64,000 nt of DNA, taken from Closterium sp. Naga37s-1. Its lineage: Eukaryota > Streptophyta > Zygnematophyceae > Desmidiales > Closteriaceae. Below, piece by piece: positions 1 to 11,390 of the stretch (its first letter is position 1; every line of letters starts with the position of its first letter). A program made the translations under genes and the position numbers. The stretch is from positions 1,743,501-1,807,500 of the forward strand of contig CANJKZ010001023.1 of assembly GCA_947471745.1 (NCBI GenBank). The letters are read 5' to 3'. The notes under the pieces were generated by a model, which was given only the letters and a program-made list of their open reading frames with translations, was not told where the DNA came from and made no database searches.

Positions 1-229
1 GAAGCATGCCATTTGTTGTGCTATGGCTTATCTTGTGCCATATGCTGTGCCACGTTATGTGGTTGTGCCAGGGCATGTGTTATGCCATGCCTTGTGGCAA
101 GCCAGGCGTTGTGAGATGCATATCTAATGATTGTGATGTGCTGAGTTCTGTGCATGAATTTTCACATCAATCTGTCCCCGCATGTCTTTCTATCCACTGC
201 TCTTCCCATGCTTCACAATCTGTTCCCAG
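1..229. other. No gene seen; degenerate TGTGCCATG-like repeats
   Basis: The first 120 bases repeat short TGTGCCATG/TTATG words imperfectly. No domain or transposon similarity is recognisable. It could be intron or intergenic sequence ahead of the candidate exons that follow. Confidence 0.3.
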
Positions 230-967
230 CTAGGTGAGCCCCACAAGACTGAGTCACTGCCCAAGTTTTGGCCCCGGACAGGTTCGAGTGAGGGTGGAGA
301 GGCGCTGGAGCAGCTGTCGCAGGCAGTGGTGCTACAGTGCGGCGAGGTCGTGAAGCAGGCTGTCCTGCCCATTAAGAAGCCCGTGCAAAAGCTCAGTCTT
401 GCTCACATCAAGGTGGGAAAGGAAGGCCGTGTACGGTGTGTTGGGAGCACAGTTCAGATGGGTGTGTGCGGATACAGAGGGCGTCGCTGTCATGATCACA
501 ATGGCTGAGAATCAACAAGAGCCTTCAAGCAGGCATTCAGCGTGAAATCCCTGCCATGCATTCACAGCATCTTTTCATCCTCCTCCTCCCTTTCCCACGC
601 CAACCCCAACTCCTCCCTGCCCTTGTGTGTGTGTGAGAGAGAGCAGGAGGAGTTGGCGTGCAGCCGGGCAGAGGTGAAGGAGCTGAGGGGCATGATGGCA
701 GACATGCAAGCACTCATGCTCGACCTCCTCGCCCGCACGCCCCCCACGGGAAAGACTGCCCATGCAATGGGTGCTCCCGCAGGGCTGCCAGCGCCGTCAG
801 GCATGCTGCGAGCCTACACAGAGCCCTCGCGTCTCTCCGTCTCTCTCACGGACTCTTCGGAGCCTCTGGAACAAGCGGGAGGCAGGAGGGACATGCCACA
901 AAGGGTCTGCGATAGCGGGACTGGTGGGGGTGCAGTAGACGGGGTGGAGAGAGAGGGGGGCGTATGA
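230..967 (+). CDS. Possible host gene fragment: two candidate exons of an unrecognised protein
   Basis: I do not recognise this protein. One open stretch from about 230 ends at an AAG|GTGGGA donor-like site near 410. It encodes a hydrophilic segment (SLPKFWPRTGSSEGG, then a Glu/Leu/Val-rich stretch). A second open stretch, from an acceptor-like TGTGTGTGAGAGAGAGCAG near 645, runs to a TGA at 965-967. It begins with Glu/Leu-rich sequence (EELACSRAEVKELRGMMADM) that could form a coiled coil, followed by a Ser/Pro/Gly-rich tail. Neither stretch resembles gag, pol or LINE proteins, unlike nearly everything else here. Splice sites and reading frame are my inference. It could be the last exons of a host gene whose start lies left of the window, or chance open frames. 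Confidence 0.25.
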
Positions 968-2060
968 GACGTCTCGAGCATTGCAAGAGGGAGCGCAAAC
1001 AGAAGTTTGTTGGCATCAAAGCAAGGCTCTGAGAGGCGGGTGTCATTTAAAGGACACAGCGGCAAATTAGAAGATCCCTTCAAAAATAGGGGGGGAGTGG
1101 AAGCAGCAGCCCCTGGTGTGAAGTTTTTTTGACTGGTCTGGTCCTGCCATGCCAGTAACCAATACAAGCAGTCTTGCATTGGAGTGGTGCAGTATGCTAA
1201 CAACTCTGTGCTCTACTGGTGATTCTGATTGGCTGGTGGAGCTACTGGAATCACGTTCCTCTTTTGTAGGGAAAAGAGGGGTGAGTAGCGTCGAGCCACT
1301 ACCTTTGCTTTGCTGGCCACGTCCTCGTTTTCACAATACGAAATTTGAAAAAGTGTTACTCTTTTACAAATTATAATATAATGCAGCCTCTGTGCAATCA
1401 GCCTTTAGGAATCGACTACTGCAAAATTGTTGGCTCACAATCAGTTCTACATCATGTTCAGGTACCACTCTGAATAAACTAGCATGATAATGACATGTTT
1501 TATGAGTTGTATTTGAATGCAATGATCATTAAGATGTGTGCCCCATTTTTATAAATTTGCAAAGCGAGTCTCCGGTGGTATGGGCCCGTCTGAACATCAG
1601 ACCAAGTTTTATTACCTTCTTCCTGAACGTTCTTAAAATCAGAAATGTATCTTTTGGAGAGGATAATTTCGGTAGAGTAAGACAGCGGAAGACTTTATGG
1701 GCTGTCCTTTATCATAGTGAGTGTAAATCACAAGAAGATAATAGAAAATACATTGCAATTTATAGTCATGATAACAGTAAATAGAGGTATTTCTGCAGTA
1801 GCAGTGACTATCGCGATCCCATTCAGTTACCTCGTTGCAGCGCAAAACCTCCGAGATGGTTGCGACCTGTAAAGCAGTTCGCAACCTCTTTGTTCAAATT
1901 GGTCAACAGTCGCGATAGCTGACCCGCGAGTATTGACCTGTGTGCTCTATATGAACTAGCACAGTAATAGTGAAGGTGTTGCTTTGCTAGTAGCAGGTTC
2001 AGTAAGACTACACCTTCTGGAATGTTAGAAACACCTTTTGATTATTTCCAACCCTCCCCT
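968..2060. other. Non-coding, AT-rich from about 1340; possibly 3' UTR/LTR of element B
   Basis: No convincing coding sequence. On the minus strand, just past the end of the B RNase H fragment, there is a purine-rich run (GAAGGGGAGGGT, about 2047-2058). It resembles a polypurine tract and is followed by TGGAAATAATC, which could start a 3' LTR running leftwards to about 1340. I could not find the matching 5' LTR near 13640, so the assignment is tentative. Confidence 0.3.
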
Positions 2061-2459
2061 TCATTCCTGAAGGTGTGCCACGTGGGACTTCTTAGCGACT
2101 CCGCACAGATCCGTGCAGTATTGGAACTTCTGATATGGCAGTTTCTTTGTCATGAAGTCTGCTACCATTTCGCTAGTTGGGCAGTAGGTAAGTTTGACTT
2201 TGCCCTTGTCGATTTCGTCCTTCATGATTAAGTAACGAAGGTTGATGTGTTTCGTGCTGTTAACGAAGCTCAGCTTGTTCGCGATCTTGATTACGCACTG
2301 GTTGTCGCACAGTAACTTGAATGACCCGTACATCGTAACTTTTATTTCCTGCAAGTGTTCCATCGGGTAGAGCCTTTCCCAAACTGCTGCACTCGCGGCA
2401 GTAAACTAAGCTTCAGCTGATGAAAGAGCTTTAAGTTCCTGCTTCTGGGAGTTCCGAAA
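2061..2459 (-). pseudogene. Copia element B, C-terminal RNase H fragment (distal piece)
   Basis: The minus-strand frame encodes the end of a Ty1/copia RNase H. ALSSAEA with an in-frame TAG right after it lies near 2420-2445, followed by WERLYPMEHL, a KLLCDNQCVIKIANK block and ADFMTKKLP near the end. The right edge (2456-2459, GAAA) abuts the LTR of element A. The upstream half of the same domain lies at 8751 onward, beyond A. When A is removed, the frame reads GPIF-RNSQKQELKALSSAEA across the junction, so both pieces are one gene split by A. The in-frame stop and the decayed upstream parts make it non-functional. Confidence 0.85.
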
Positions 2460-3316
2460 TGTTAGAAGTGGTTCGCCGCTGCACCGACTCTAAGGCATGA
2501 AATCGATAAGAAGAGACACTTGAAAAACGTCTTAGCTATGGCGGTGGGAAAGAATAGGCTGAAAATTGAGTTTCTGGCGGTGGGAGGAGCTAGCTGAGAG
2601 ATCGTGAGAAACAGTGGGGAGAAACAAAGGTTTTAGGAGAGAGTGAAGAGATAACGTTCTCAACCACCAGAATTTTCTTGGCGGTCTACCCGCTCGTCTT
2701 CTGTTCTCAGCTCCAGTTGTGAGGCTGAGATCTACGCCACAGCCATGGCTGCATAGGAGTTACGCCGGCTCACCTACCTGCTGACCGACTTGGGAGAGAG
2801 GCCTCGTTCTCCTCCAGTTCTGTACGTCGACAACAGGGCTGCCATTGCCTTGTGTCAGGACCACAGACTTGAGCACAGAACGAAGCACATCGCTCTGCGT
2901 TACTTCCTTGCTCGAGATTTGCAGCAGCGTGGTCAGCTTCGTGTTGCCCACGTGCCCACCCGGGCGAACACGGCTTCGTGTCAACCATTCCGGAGGCGAT
3001 GTTCGGTGGAGTTGAAGAAAGTCGGTTTCAACGAGGGTTCAGTTTGAATTTAGGTTTTCAACGTTGGTTACTGTTACGAAATTTGGATTCGCGACGCGGC
3101 GCATTACGCGAGGCGCACTTTGAAATTCGGATTTCGGATTGCTTAAATATCACGTTATGTTTTCCTCATTGTATCATTTTTCATAGTGAAACTTTTTGTT
3201 TGCAATCTGGGTTGGAAAGCAACCTGTTTCTTAAACTTTTAGATACAGTTTGAAGCCCGCTACTGCTGTTTTCGTGGCTTATAAGTCACGTACTCACTAC
3301 GATTGAGTCCGAGAGC
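2460..3316 (+). repeat. Element A 5' LTR, enlarged by about 305 bp
   Basis: Begins TGTTAGAAGTGG and matches 8199-8750 along its length, except for a foreign segment at about 2679-2983. Without it the length is about 551 bp, equal to the 3' LTR. It ends just before the PBS at 3317. Confidence 0.85.
2679..2983 (+). pseudogene. Copia RNase H fragment captured inside element A's 5' LTR
   Basis: The frame reads SSCEAEIYATAMAA, then a TAG, ELRRLTYLLTDLGE, VLYVDNRAAIALCQ and EHRTKHIALRYFLARDL. This is the RNase H core of a C/D-type copia (compare 33541-33860). It replaces only a few bases of the LTR (CCTAT in the 3' copy) and has no target duplication of its own. Capture by recombination or template switching is therefore more likely than insertion. 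The 3' LTR lacks it, so it arrived after A integrated, or the LTRs never equalised. Confidence 0.85.
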
Positions 3317-3328
3317 TGGTATCAGAGC
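3317..3328 (+). other. Primer binding site of element A
   Basis: TGGTATCAGAGC directly follows the 5' LTR. This is the usual copia PBS, complementary to the 3' part of initiator methionine tRNA. Confidence 0.85.
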
Positions 3329-3381
3329 TGGTTCTAGTGTGTTTCAAACATTCAAGAAGGGCCAAGACAAGTTCCTGCATC

Positions 3382-5586
3382 ATGCCGAATGGGGATGTTG
3401 AGGCAAGTTCGGGTTCTTCAGTCAATGCTGAAGTTCCCCAAGCCCAAGCCCTCTTGGAGGCCCTTATACAAGGGCACGTGGTGGCCAGGCCAACGATTGG
3501 CCTGAGCGAGGTGCAACGGTTCAATGGCAACAATTACAGCACATGGCGACTTAAGTTCATGCGGAGGGCAAGAGAAGTTGATAGCTGGCCTTTCTACAAA
3601 GCGGACGAGGAGACGGAGGAAGGAATACCTCCACCTGCAACGGCAACGGCACAAGAAAAGAGGACATACAAGAAGAAGAGTTTGCAAGCCTTCTTCCAAC
3701 TATGTCACTCAGTTTCGGACTCCATCGCTGTGGGGCTAGACCAGTTTGCAGACGACATCAATTCAGCACAACGTGCATGGGCATACATGGAAGCCGTATA
3801 TCTCGGACGGACTGACACGAATCTGACTGCAGTGAGAAAGAAACTGCTGCTGCTTGCAATGGAGCCAATGGAGAAGATCATTGACTACGTGAATCGAGCC
3901 AAGAGCTACAACGACGATCTCATTGCAATGGGGGCGCCCAAATCGGAGAAACACATGATGGGCTACATCATCAGAGGTCTACCCAAGGAGTGGACAGCTG
4001 AGATCAGGATCCTTACCTGCAACACGCCCAAGGATATGACCCAGCTGCTTGAGACCCTCCAGGCGCTTGAGCGGGTCAAATCTGACCTGAAAAGAAGGGA
4101 AGCAGCGGCAACGGCAGCAGAGGTCAAAAGACCTGCAAATCTGAATGCAACAGCAACACCAAGGGATTTTGGCAACTTCTTCCACTGCGGGAAGAAGGGA
4201 CACAAAGCAGCCGACTGTTACTCCAACCCGAATGGAAGGAGCTTCAAAGGGAAGGGGCGTTGGCAACAAAACAGCGAAACAAGACGTGGAGAAGGCTACA
4301 AGGCAAGCGGAGGATTCAATGGAAACTGCAACCATTGCGGCAAATGTGGGCACAACACCTCCGATTGCTTCCACAACCGAGCTAGCAGAAATTTCCAAGG
4401 AGAGGAGCTGCAACAACTAAGGCCAGCAGCAGCGAAGACAAATCTGATGGAGGCACCTGCAGCTGTGGAAGAAACGCCAAAAGTTGACGCCATCCTTGGA
4501 GGCGCCCACAAAGCCAACATTGCTCGAGCATCCGAGGTGTGCCTGCTGTCAAAAGGATTCAAGGAAACGGCTTGGTTTATGGACAGCGGGTGTACACAGC
4601 ACATGACACACCGATCTGATTGGCTACGTAACTACCGGGAATCCGGAGTCCCTTATGTCCTACTCGGCGATGAAGGAAAACTTCAAGTGCAAGGAGAAGG
4701 GGACCTGATCTTACAGAGTCCCTATGGGGAGCTGAAAATGGACAACGTTCTACTGGTGGAGAAGCTGTCCCTTAACCTTATAATTCAAACGCAACTGGAC
4801 AGCAGTGGCTGCAAGACCTTCAGTGACAATGGAAAGCTGTGGGTGTTCGGTCCCAACTGGAAACTCGTAGCAGAAGGCGCACGGATTGAAGGACTCTATG
4901 AGATGAAGCTGAAGGAGCGAGATACTCGTGAAAACAAGGTTACCTATCAACCTGAACCTGAAGAAGGGAAAAAGGCCCAAGAAGAGCTACATACCATGCT
5001 GGAAAGTACTGCAGTGACCGAGCTGCAGCAGCTGAAGTTTCCCGTGGCAGCAGCGGTAGAGGCGGTTGACATCAATCTTCTGCACAAACGGATGGGGCAT
5101 GCAAGCACTCAACGGATCAAGGAAATGATGAAAGATATGGCAGCGGGAGTGAAGGTGAATGATGATGAGGAAACGTATACGAAGTGCGACTCATGTATTG
5201 AAGGGAAAGCTACAAAGGCTCCCCATCCAAGACATGAACCGAATGAGCCATATAGGGCAATGGAAGTGGTGGCAGCGGATGTATGCGGTCCAATGAGGGT
5301 CACATCACGACATGGCATCAGATACTTTGTCACATTCACCGACATCGGCACAAGGCTCACATGGGTGATGGAAATCAAGGACAAAACTCAAGTTTTTCCG
5401 AGTTTCGTTGATTGGTTGGCGGAAGCTGAACGGCAAAGCGGCAAGCAGCTGAAAACTTCGAACGGACAATGGTGGGGAGTTCATCAACAAGGACTTCAAC
5501 GAATACCTGAAAGCCAAGGGAATATGACGGCAGCGTACTATTCCCCATACCCCTCAACACAACAATATCGCAGAGCAGGTGAATAG
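3382..5586 (+). pseudogene. Element A gag-protease-integrase (frameshifted in integrase core)
   Basis: Starting at the ATG of MPNGDVEAS (3382), the frame is open for 734 codons. In order: a gag domain with FNGNNYSTWRLKFM; two CCHC zinc knuckles (FHCGKKGHKAADC and CNHCGKCGHNTSDC, about residues 270-345); an aspartic protease motif (WFMDSGCTQHMT, about 395); a GAG-pre-integrase zinc module (HKRMGHAS, CDSCIEGKA); and the start of the integrase core, with first catalytic Asp in AADVCGPM. Around 5450-5465 small indels shift the frame, so the second-Asp block (TDNGGEF) is read out of frame and the protein ends in nonsense. The paired zinc knuckles and strong domain order make the family call firm. 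The earlier GTG-initiated extension to 3337 is unlikely to be used. Confidence 0.9.
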
Positions 5587-6025
5587 GACATTACTCAACA
5601 GTGTGCGAAGCATGATAGCGGACAGCAAGCTACCTCTGACCTACTGGGGAGACGCGCTAGGCATGTCTTGCTGGCTGAAAAATCGCCTACCGACAAAGGG
5701 ACTTGTAGCGGACCTGACACCTCACGAGGCATTCTACAAACGGATGCCTAACCTGAAGCTTCTTCGGGTATGGGGCTGTATGACGCACTACAGGCCCCCT
5801 GCTGGAGCTGATTACAAACTTCTGCCAAGTGCAAGGTGGGGGGTGCACTTGGGAACATGTCCAGAAAGCAAGGGCTGGATTGTCAAGGACATGGAGACTG
5901 GGATTGTGCTGGCGACCAGAGATGTGACATTCTACGAAAACCTCAACTACGTGGACTGGAAGGCAAGCAACAAGGGCACAACTCTAGGGACGGCACCTGC
6001 CACACCTCAACGAGGAACTACTTGA
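5579..6025 (+). pseudogene. Element A integrase C-terminal half
   Basis: This frame continues the integrase after the frameshift: NRTLLNSVRSMIADSKLPLTYW, then KNRLPTKG, TPHEAFYKRMPNLKLLRVWG and WGVHLGTCPESKGW. These are standard copia integrase C-terminal blocks. The catalytic Glu region (about 5560-5585, NIAEQ) straddles the frame change. It overlaps the preceding frame by 8 bases. From about 6026 to 6400 the acidic linker between integrase and RT is split over several frames. Confidence 0.85.
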
Positions 6026-6399
6026 AGTTGCCCAAAACGAAGGCTTCGGGACAGCGAACAACGAAGGGGAAGAAGATGACGAAGAACATACCCAAGCTGG
6101 AGTGGATTGGGTGTGGGAGCCAACTGAGGATACACTCGACAATGGTGACATGGAAGCAGCTCCTACAACCCCACTTCTGCAAAAATCAGCAAGCGACAAA
6201 GATGAAGACATGGGAGGGAATAAAGCTGAACATGCGGATCAGCCAAGTGCAGAGGGAAAAAGCGACCCGTAGGGGTTATTCGAGACAAGCAGCAATGACC
6301 GAGGAGCAACAGATATTGACAGCTTACTGCAGGATGGTGCTATTCTTATTGGGAGAAAGCAGGGGAGATGGAAGCAGGCACGTGTGCAAGTGATGCTTC

Positions 6400-7444
6400 G
6401 GTGAAAGGAGAGGAGCTGGGAAGAGGGATGCGGACGAAGAAGCCGAATCCGAAATACCAACAGGTCTTGATGACATGCTGGAAAGACATGCACACTCACA
6501 TCCTTCTCACGTCGACGGCGACCGCGTTGATCACGAAGGAACAGAGAGAGACCTACAACCTGCCACAAGAACTCTTGAGCATCGAGGAGGCACTTTCCGG
6601 ACCACACAAAGAGCAGTGGAAGGCGGCTATTCAAGATGAGTTGGATGCTCTAGTAGGGAGAGGCACATGGAAACTCGTCCAAATGCCCGAAGGGAGGCAT
6701 GCCGTTGGCGTCAAGTGGATTTTCAAGATAAAAACATGGGACAAGGGACAGCTGGAGAGGTTCAAAGCACGGCTGGTGGCAAAAGGTTACACGCAAGTGG
6801 AGGGGATCGACTACACGGAGACGTATGCTCCAGTCAGCAAATTGACTACAGCAAGGAAACTGTTCAAGATTGTGGTAGCACGCAACTACATCATGGTTCA
6901 ACTTGACATCAAGAACGCTTTCCTCTACGGAGAACTCCAAGAAGACATCTACATGGATCAGCCTACAGGAATGGTGGACGGGACTGACAAAAACTGCAAA
7001 CTGTTGAAAGCGCTCTACGGGCTGAAACAAAGCCTTCGAGAGTGGTACAAGGCTATGGACGCACACCTACTCGAAGGGGGATTTCAAAAAAGCAAATGCG
7101 ACACGGCGTTTTACTGGAAAGGCGAAAAAGAGGAGAAAGTGTACCTCCTACTCTACGTCGATGACATATTGGTGGCTGGAGCTTTGGAGGACAGAGTTGA
7201 GGAGGTGTGTGCTCACCTTGCAACTGTTTTCCAAGTGAAGCAGATCCCGAGAGCCATGTTGTTCCTTGGCATGAACCTGGAGCGGGACCGAGAAGGGAAG
7301 AAGCTGCTACTCTACCAAAAGAAGCTGCAAGAAAGGTTTGGAACACGGGACTGCACCAAGGCAGTGACCACTCCGCTCAGCAGCCTGTCAGAGAAGGAAG
7401 TCAACCTTGAAGAAGAACTCATCCAATGGGGCAGCACGGAGTGA
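6400..7444 (+). pseudogene. Element A reverse transcriptase
   Basis: Copia RT (RVT_2 type). In order: WKAAIQDELDALVGRGTWKL, GVKWIFKIKTWDKG, FKARLVAKGYTQVEGIDYTE, VQLDIKNAFLYGELQEDIYM, KALYGLKQSLREWY and the catalytic YVDDILVAG (about 7156-7182). The active-site aspartates are intact. The frame breaks after 7440, where RNase H continues in another frame. The open frame begins further upstream at 6368, but the domain itself starts near 6560. Confidence 0.9.
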
Positions 7445-7477
7445 GCATTGCAAGCCTAACAATCACGAGTCGGATCT

Positions 7478-8149
7478 GTGATGTACCCCGTCTCTTGTAC
7501 GCGGGTAGATGTCCCACATGCTGCCAGCTTCTTGGGGCAGAATGTGCTGCAGCCAGAAGGCTGCAAATGGAAGGAGATGCAGCGCACAATCACTTATCTG
7601 CAGCAACGGGAGGAACAGGGGCTACTCTACGAAGGCGGAGAAGAAACAATGAAGTTAATCGGATATGTTGATGCATCTCATGCATCAGATAAGAAGGACA
7701 GGAAGGGAGCTTATGGCTACGTTTTTCTCCTTGGCGGGACAGCAATCATGTGGCAAGGCAAGAAGCTCAACGACATGGCACTCTCAAGCGCGGAAGTGGA
7801 ATACATGGCGTTATTCTATGCATGTCAAGAAGGAGTGTGGCTTCGGCGTTTACTGCAAGAAATGGGGATACACATTGAAGGACTAACTACCATCAGATCG
7901 GACAGCAAATCGGCCATAGCATTGGCGAAAAACGACAACTGGCACGGACGTACCAAACACATGGACATCAAATATAATTGGGTGCATGAACAGCTGGAGA
8001 AAAAGGCGCTTACCTTCGTACGGACAGAAGATCAAGCAGCCGATTTCCTTACTAAGGTCCTTCCGAAGGCTAATTTCGAGCGCTGCAAGTATCTTGTCGG
8101 GATGCGTACCCTGCAGGACTTACAAGGGAGCAAGGTGGAGGCACATTGA
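7478..8149 (+). pseudogene. Element A RT tail and RNase H
   Basis: The copia C-terminal region reads GYVDASHASDKKDRKGAYGY, ALSSAEVEYMALFYACQE, RSDSKSAIALAKN, RTKHMDIKYNWVHEQL and AADFLTKVLPKANFERCKYL, followed by a TGA. All four RNase H acidic positions appear to be kept. It is frameshifted relative to the RT frame. A purine-rich tract (ACCACAGGGGAGAT, 8185-8198) just before the 3' LTR is the likely polypurine primer. Confidence 0.88.
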
Positions 8150-8198
8150 TGACGATTTTACAGATCTAGGGTTAGCAACAACAAACCACAGGGGAGAT

Positions 8199-8750
8199 TG
8201 TTAGAAGTGGTTCGCTGCTGCACCGACTCTAAGGCGTGAAATCGACAAGAAGAGACACTTGAAAAACGTGTTAGCTATGGTGGTGGGAAAGAATAGGCTG
8301 GAAATTGAGTTTCTAACGGTGAAAGGAGCTAGCTGAGAGATCGTGAGAAATAGTGGGGAGAAACAAGGGTTTCAGGAGAGAGAAGAGATGACATTCTCAA
8401 CCGCCATAATTTTCCCTATCATTCAGGAGGCGATGTTCGGTGGAGTTGAAGAAAGTCGGTTTCAACGACGGTTCAGTTTGAATTTTGGTTTTCAACGCCG
8501 GTTACTGTTATGAAATTCGGATTCGCGACGAGGCGCGTTACGCGAGGCGTACTTTGAAATTCGGATTTCGGATTGTGTAAATATCATGTTCTTTTTTCCT
8601 CATTGTATCATTTTTTTATAGTGAAACTTTCTGTTTGCAACCTGGGTTGGAAAGCAACCTCTTTCTTCAACTTTCAGATACAGTTTGAAGCCCGCTACTG
8701 CTGTTTTCATGGCTTCTAAGTCACGTACTCACTAGGACTGAGTCTGAGAT
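8199..8750 (+). repeat. Element A 3' LTR
   Basis: Begins TGTTAGAAGTGG after the polypurine tract and ends near GAGTCTGAGAT. It is followed by GAAAG, matching the GAAA left of the 5' LTR. The terminal CA is not clear, so the last base is uncertain by one or two. Confidence 0.8.
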
Positions 8751-9750
8751 GAAAGATGGGTCCGACAGGCACAAGCTTGAAAATATATCCTCTGCGGAAC
8801 CTTCTGTTATCAGCATCTCCTGCGTAGTCTGCATCCACGTAGTTCGTTAGCTGGAGGGTAGGCATTAGCCTTGTAGGTCAAGGTGACGTCAGTTGTGAAG
8901 ATAAATTACTGTAGTGCACGCTGTAAGTCCGCCATATGCTCCCCTTCAGGTCGGCACAGGTACTGGGCGAGCTGGCTAGCGGCATAGGAAATATCCAGTC
9001 GGCATGTGACAGCGGCAAAGAGAAGGCAGCTGAGTTGCTGCTGGTAGAGACGATGATTTGTTTGCAGAGAGTGGCGTTATGTCGGGCTCGTGGTTAGGCA
9101 AAGGCGACCGGAACAGCGTGGTGAGGTTGATGAGGGAGAATGCCAAAATTCTTTGCGAGCGTTTCAACGTACTCACCGGCCCAGAGATGAATAGTATCGG
9201 CGGACCAAGTGATATTGAGTCCCAAGAACTGAGTGACGCCATATGAGATAGTAACCTCTAGCTTCTCCGTGATGTTGTGTTTGGAGCGATCGAGTAGCTC
9301 GATCGTCTACATGGGCGAGAATCAGAATGTAGTTGCCGCGGGACTCCAGACGATACATACGTTGGTCGTGTGGGAGCTGCTAAAACCCGAGCTTGATGAG
9401 TACCGTGTGAAGGTACTAGTGCCACAGGCGCGGTGCTTGCTTGATGCTGTATAGTGACTTCCGGAGAAGACAGGCAGCGGATTCATCTTCTTTGAATGCA
9501 TAATGCTGCTCGATGAAAATGATTGCATTGACGATCGCTTAGAGGACTACGTTGGAGACGTCGATCTGGCGGAGCACGTATTGCTTGACGGCGGCGATGC
9601 ATTAAAATCCGCACGGAGGTATGTCGTCCGACAGATGCGAAGGTTTGATCGTAGTCAACAAATTGTGTCCGTTTGAAGCCCTGCACCACCCAGCGTGCTT
9701 CGTACTTGTCAATCAAGCCATCCGCCACTGTTCTAATGAAGAAGACCCAT
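8751..9750 (-). pseudogene. Element B RT and RNase H remnants
   Basis: On the minus strand, 8755-8870 encodes NYVDADYAGDADNRRF and GYIFKLVPVGPIF, the start of copia RNase H; it continues beyond element A at 2459. Further upstream, 9600-9728 keeps YEARWVVQGFKRTQFVDYDQ, an RT block. Between them the RT palm is scattered over several frames and has no readable YVDD motif. This is a badly decayed minus-strand copia. Confidence 0.75.
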
Positions 9751-10430
9751 TTTCTGCTGAGGATCTTCCTCCCCTCTACTGATGATCATGGTACTAATTT
9801 CCACGTGTCGTCTTGTTTGAGTGCAGCTACTTTGGCAGCCATGGCTGCTCTCCACTTCTCAACATCAGGACAAGGCATCGTGGGTTTGGTGGGGTGCTGG
9901 TTCCCACGGAATTTTATGGCGAGACCTAGTTTGCGTTACCCGGTTAAGCAGTAGCCTGCAGTGTCCACTCTGTTGGTGACCTCCACCACGTTTTTGTTGG
10001 TGTGTTCACCTGGAAGTTCGCGAATGTTATCACGTGAGTCGTCCGGGTTCAAATCCTTCTCCAGGGTGAGTGCATTTCAGCACTTTTTTAGTTGCGTTGA
10101 GCTTGTATTGCCTCATTCGGATTGATCGGTTGGAATGAAGGTCGGTCTGTTGAACTTGTCAGTAATGGGGGTGAAGGTGGCTCGCTTCCGATGTGATTTT
10201 TTTCCACCCCGTTATCCATGTCAGCTTCTTCCTGATCTGTTGCAAAGCTATGCTCCCCCTAGAAGATGTTGTCTGGTGCTTGCTGTGCAGTGCGGTGCTG
10301 GGGGAACAGTGGCAGCGTTAGTGAAGATGCTGTCACATGAACACGTGAATTGGTGGGTGACGAAGTCGAGGATGGTCCACGCATAGTATTCAGGTTTGAT
10401 GCTGAGGTGGATGCCCCATCTTGTGCGGTT

Positions 10431-11390
10431 TCAGTTTGGGCAGTGTGGGAGTAATACTGTACCATGCACAAAAAAACCCTTAACACTCGTGTGTCCGGAT
10501 ATTGCCCTGTCCACTCCTTGAATGGAGAACTGTTGTTGGGCAGTGCTTTCGAGGATAAAATGCTGTGCAGGCGCACACCATGTGCCATCGCAAAGGGCGA
10601 GTAAATGGTTGGCACAAATGACTGCTTTATGAGGGCCCACCATATTTATTGTCGTGAGGTTCCTGTTTGTTCTTTCTGCCAATCCGTGCTGCTCATGAGC
10701 GTAGGGTAGCAAGACCATTCTTTTAATCCCCTTCTTTGCACAGAACTTGTGAAACCTCTCGCTGATGTATTCTGTTGCTCCGCCTGTTTGGAAGGCTTTA
10801 ACCTTCTTTCCTTCTGACTGTGTCTGTGCCATTTTCAGTCGAAGGCATAGTAGCGGCTTTCAACGTCAGCAGCCCAGACAAAACATGTTGCTGCATTGAT
10901 GAAGGTGATAGTGTACTGCTCCCCTTTAAGTCCTTGAGTGGTAAGGCGTAGCATGTCACTGCAGACCTAGTCGAACGGCTTAAAACGTTTGGGGCCAGGA
11001 ATCCTTTCAGAAAAGTGTTTGTGAGCTAGGGCTGCTTCAAGACAGACAATGTAGGAGGGTATGTCTGTTCTAGGTTGAAGCTTTTGTCTGCCAGGCAGTA
11101 GTAGTGCGTCGTGTGCAAACACCTTAAAGTTGATTGAATTGTTGAGCGCTTTGATGGATAGATGTCCAGGGTGTTGGTGCCAGATGTCAGCTTCTACGCA
11201 ATATCGACATGTCAGGGCGTACAGTAGTTTCTCCCGTGCTAATCTGTCTGCTGTTGTTGGAAATCTTGTTCTATCTGCAAGTGAATCTGTCGCAAGGACT
11301 TGGACCGCTGCAGCATGGAGATTCTCGAGCCTTGTTTTGCGTAACACGCCATCCGAGTCACTGAAGGTTCTTATGTCGGCCATCACGGGG
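10431..11390 (-). pseudogene. Element B integrase remnants
   Basis: Minus-strand frames keep GAG-pre-integrase (WHQHPGHLSIKALNNS, near 11180). They also keep the second half of the integrase core: KAFQTGGATEYISERFHKFC, where the usual TDNGGEF has changed to TGGATEY, and HEQHGLAERTNRNL with the catalytic Glu. The second catalytic Asp is missing and there are stops and frame changes, so it is not functional. The region 9750-10430 holds the unreadable integrase-RT linker. Confidence 0.75.

Larger units (their letters stand above)
2460..8750 (+). mobile_element. Copia element A, full-length but mutated, inserted in element B
   Basis: A Ty1/copia element with order 5' LTR, PBS, gag, protease, integrase, RT, RNase H, 3' LTR. 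The LTRs begin TGTTAGAAGTGG and differ at several percent of positions (roughly 18 differences in the first 215 bases), so this is not a recent copy. Flanking GAAA (2456-2459 and 8751-8754) is the target duplication; the fifth base differs (C versus T). The insertion site is the RNase H gene of minus-strand element B, whose frame rejoins when A is removed. Several frameshifts break gag-pol, so A is probably immobile on its own. Confidence 0.9.
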
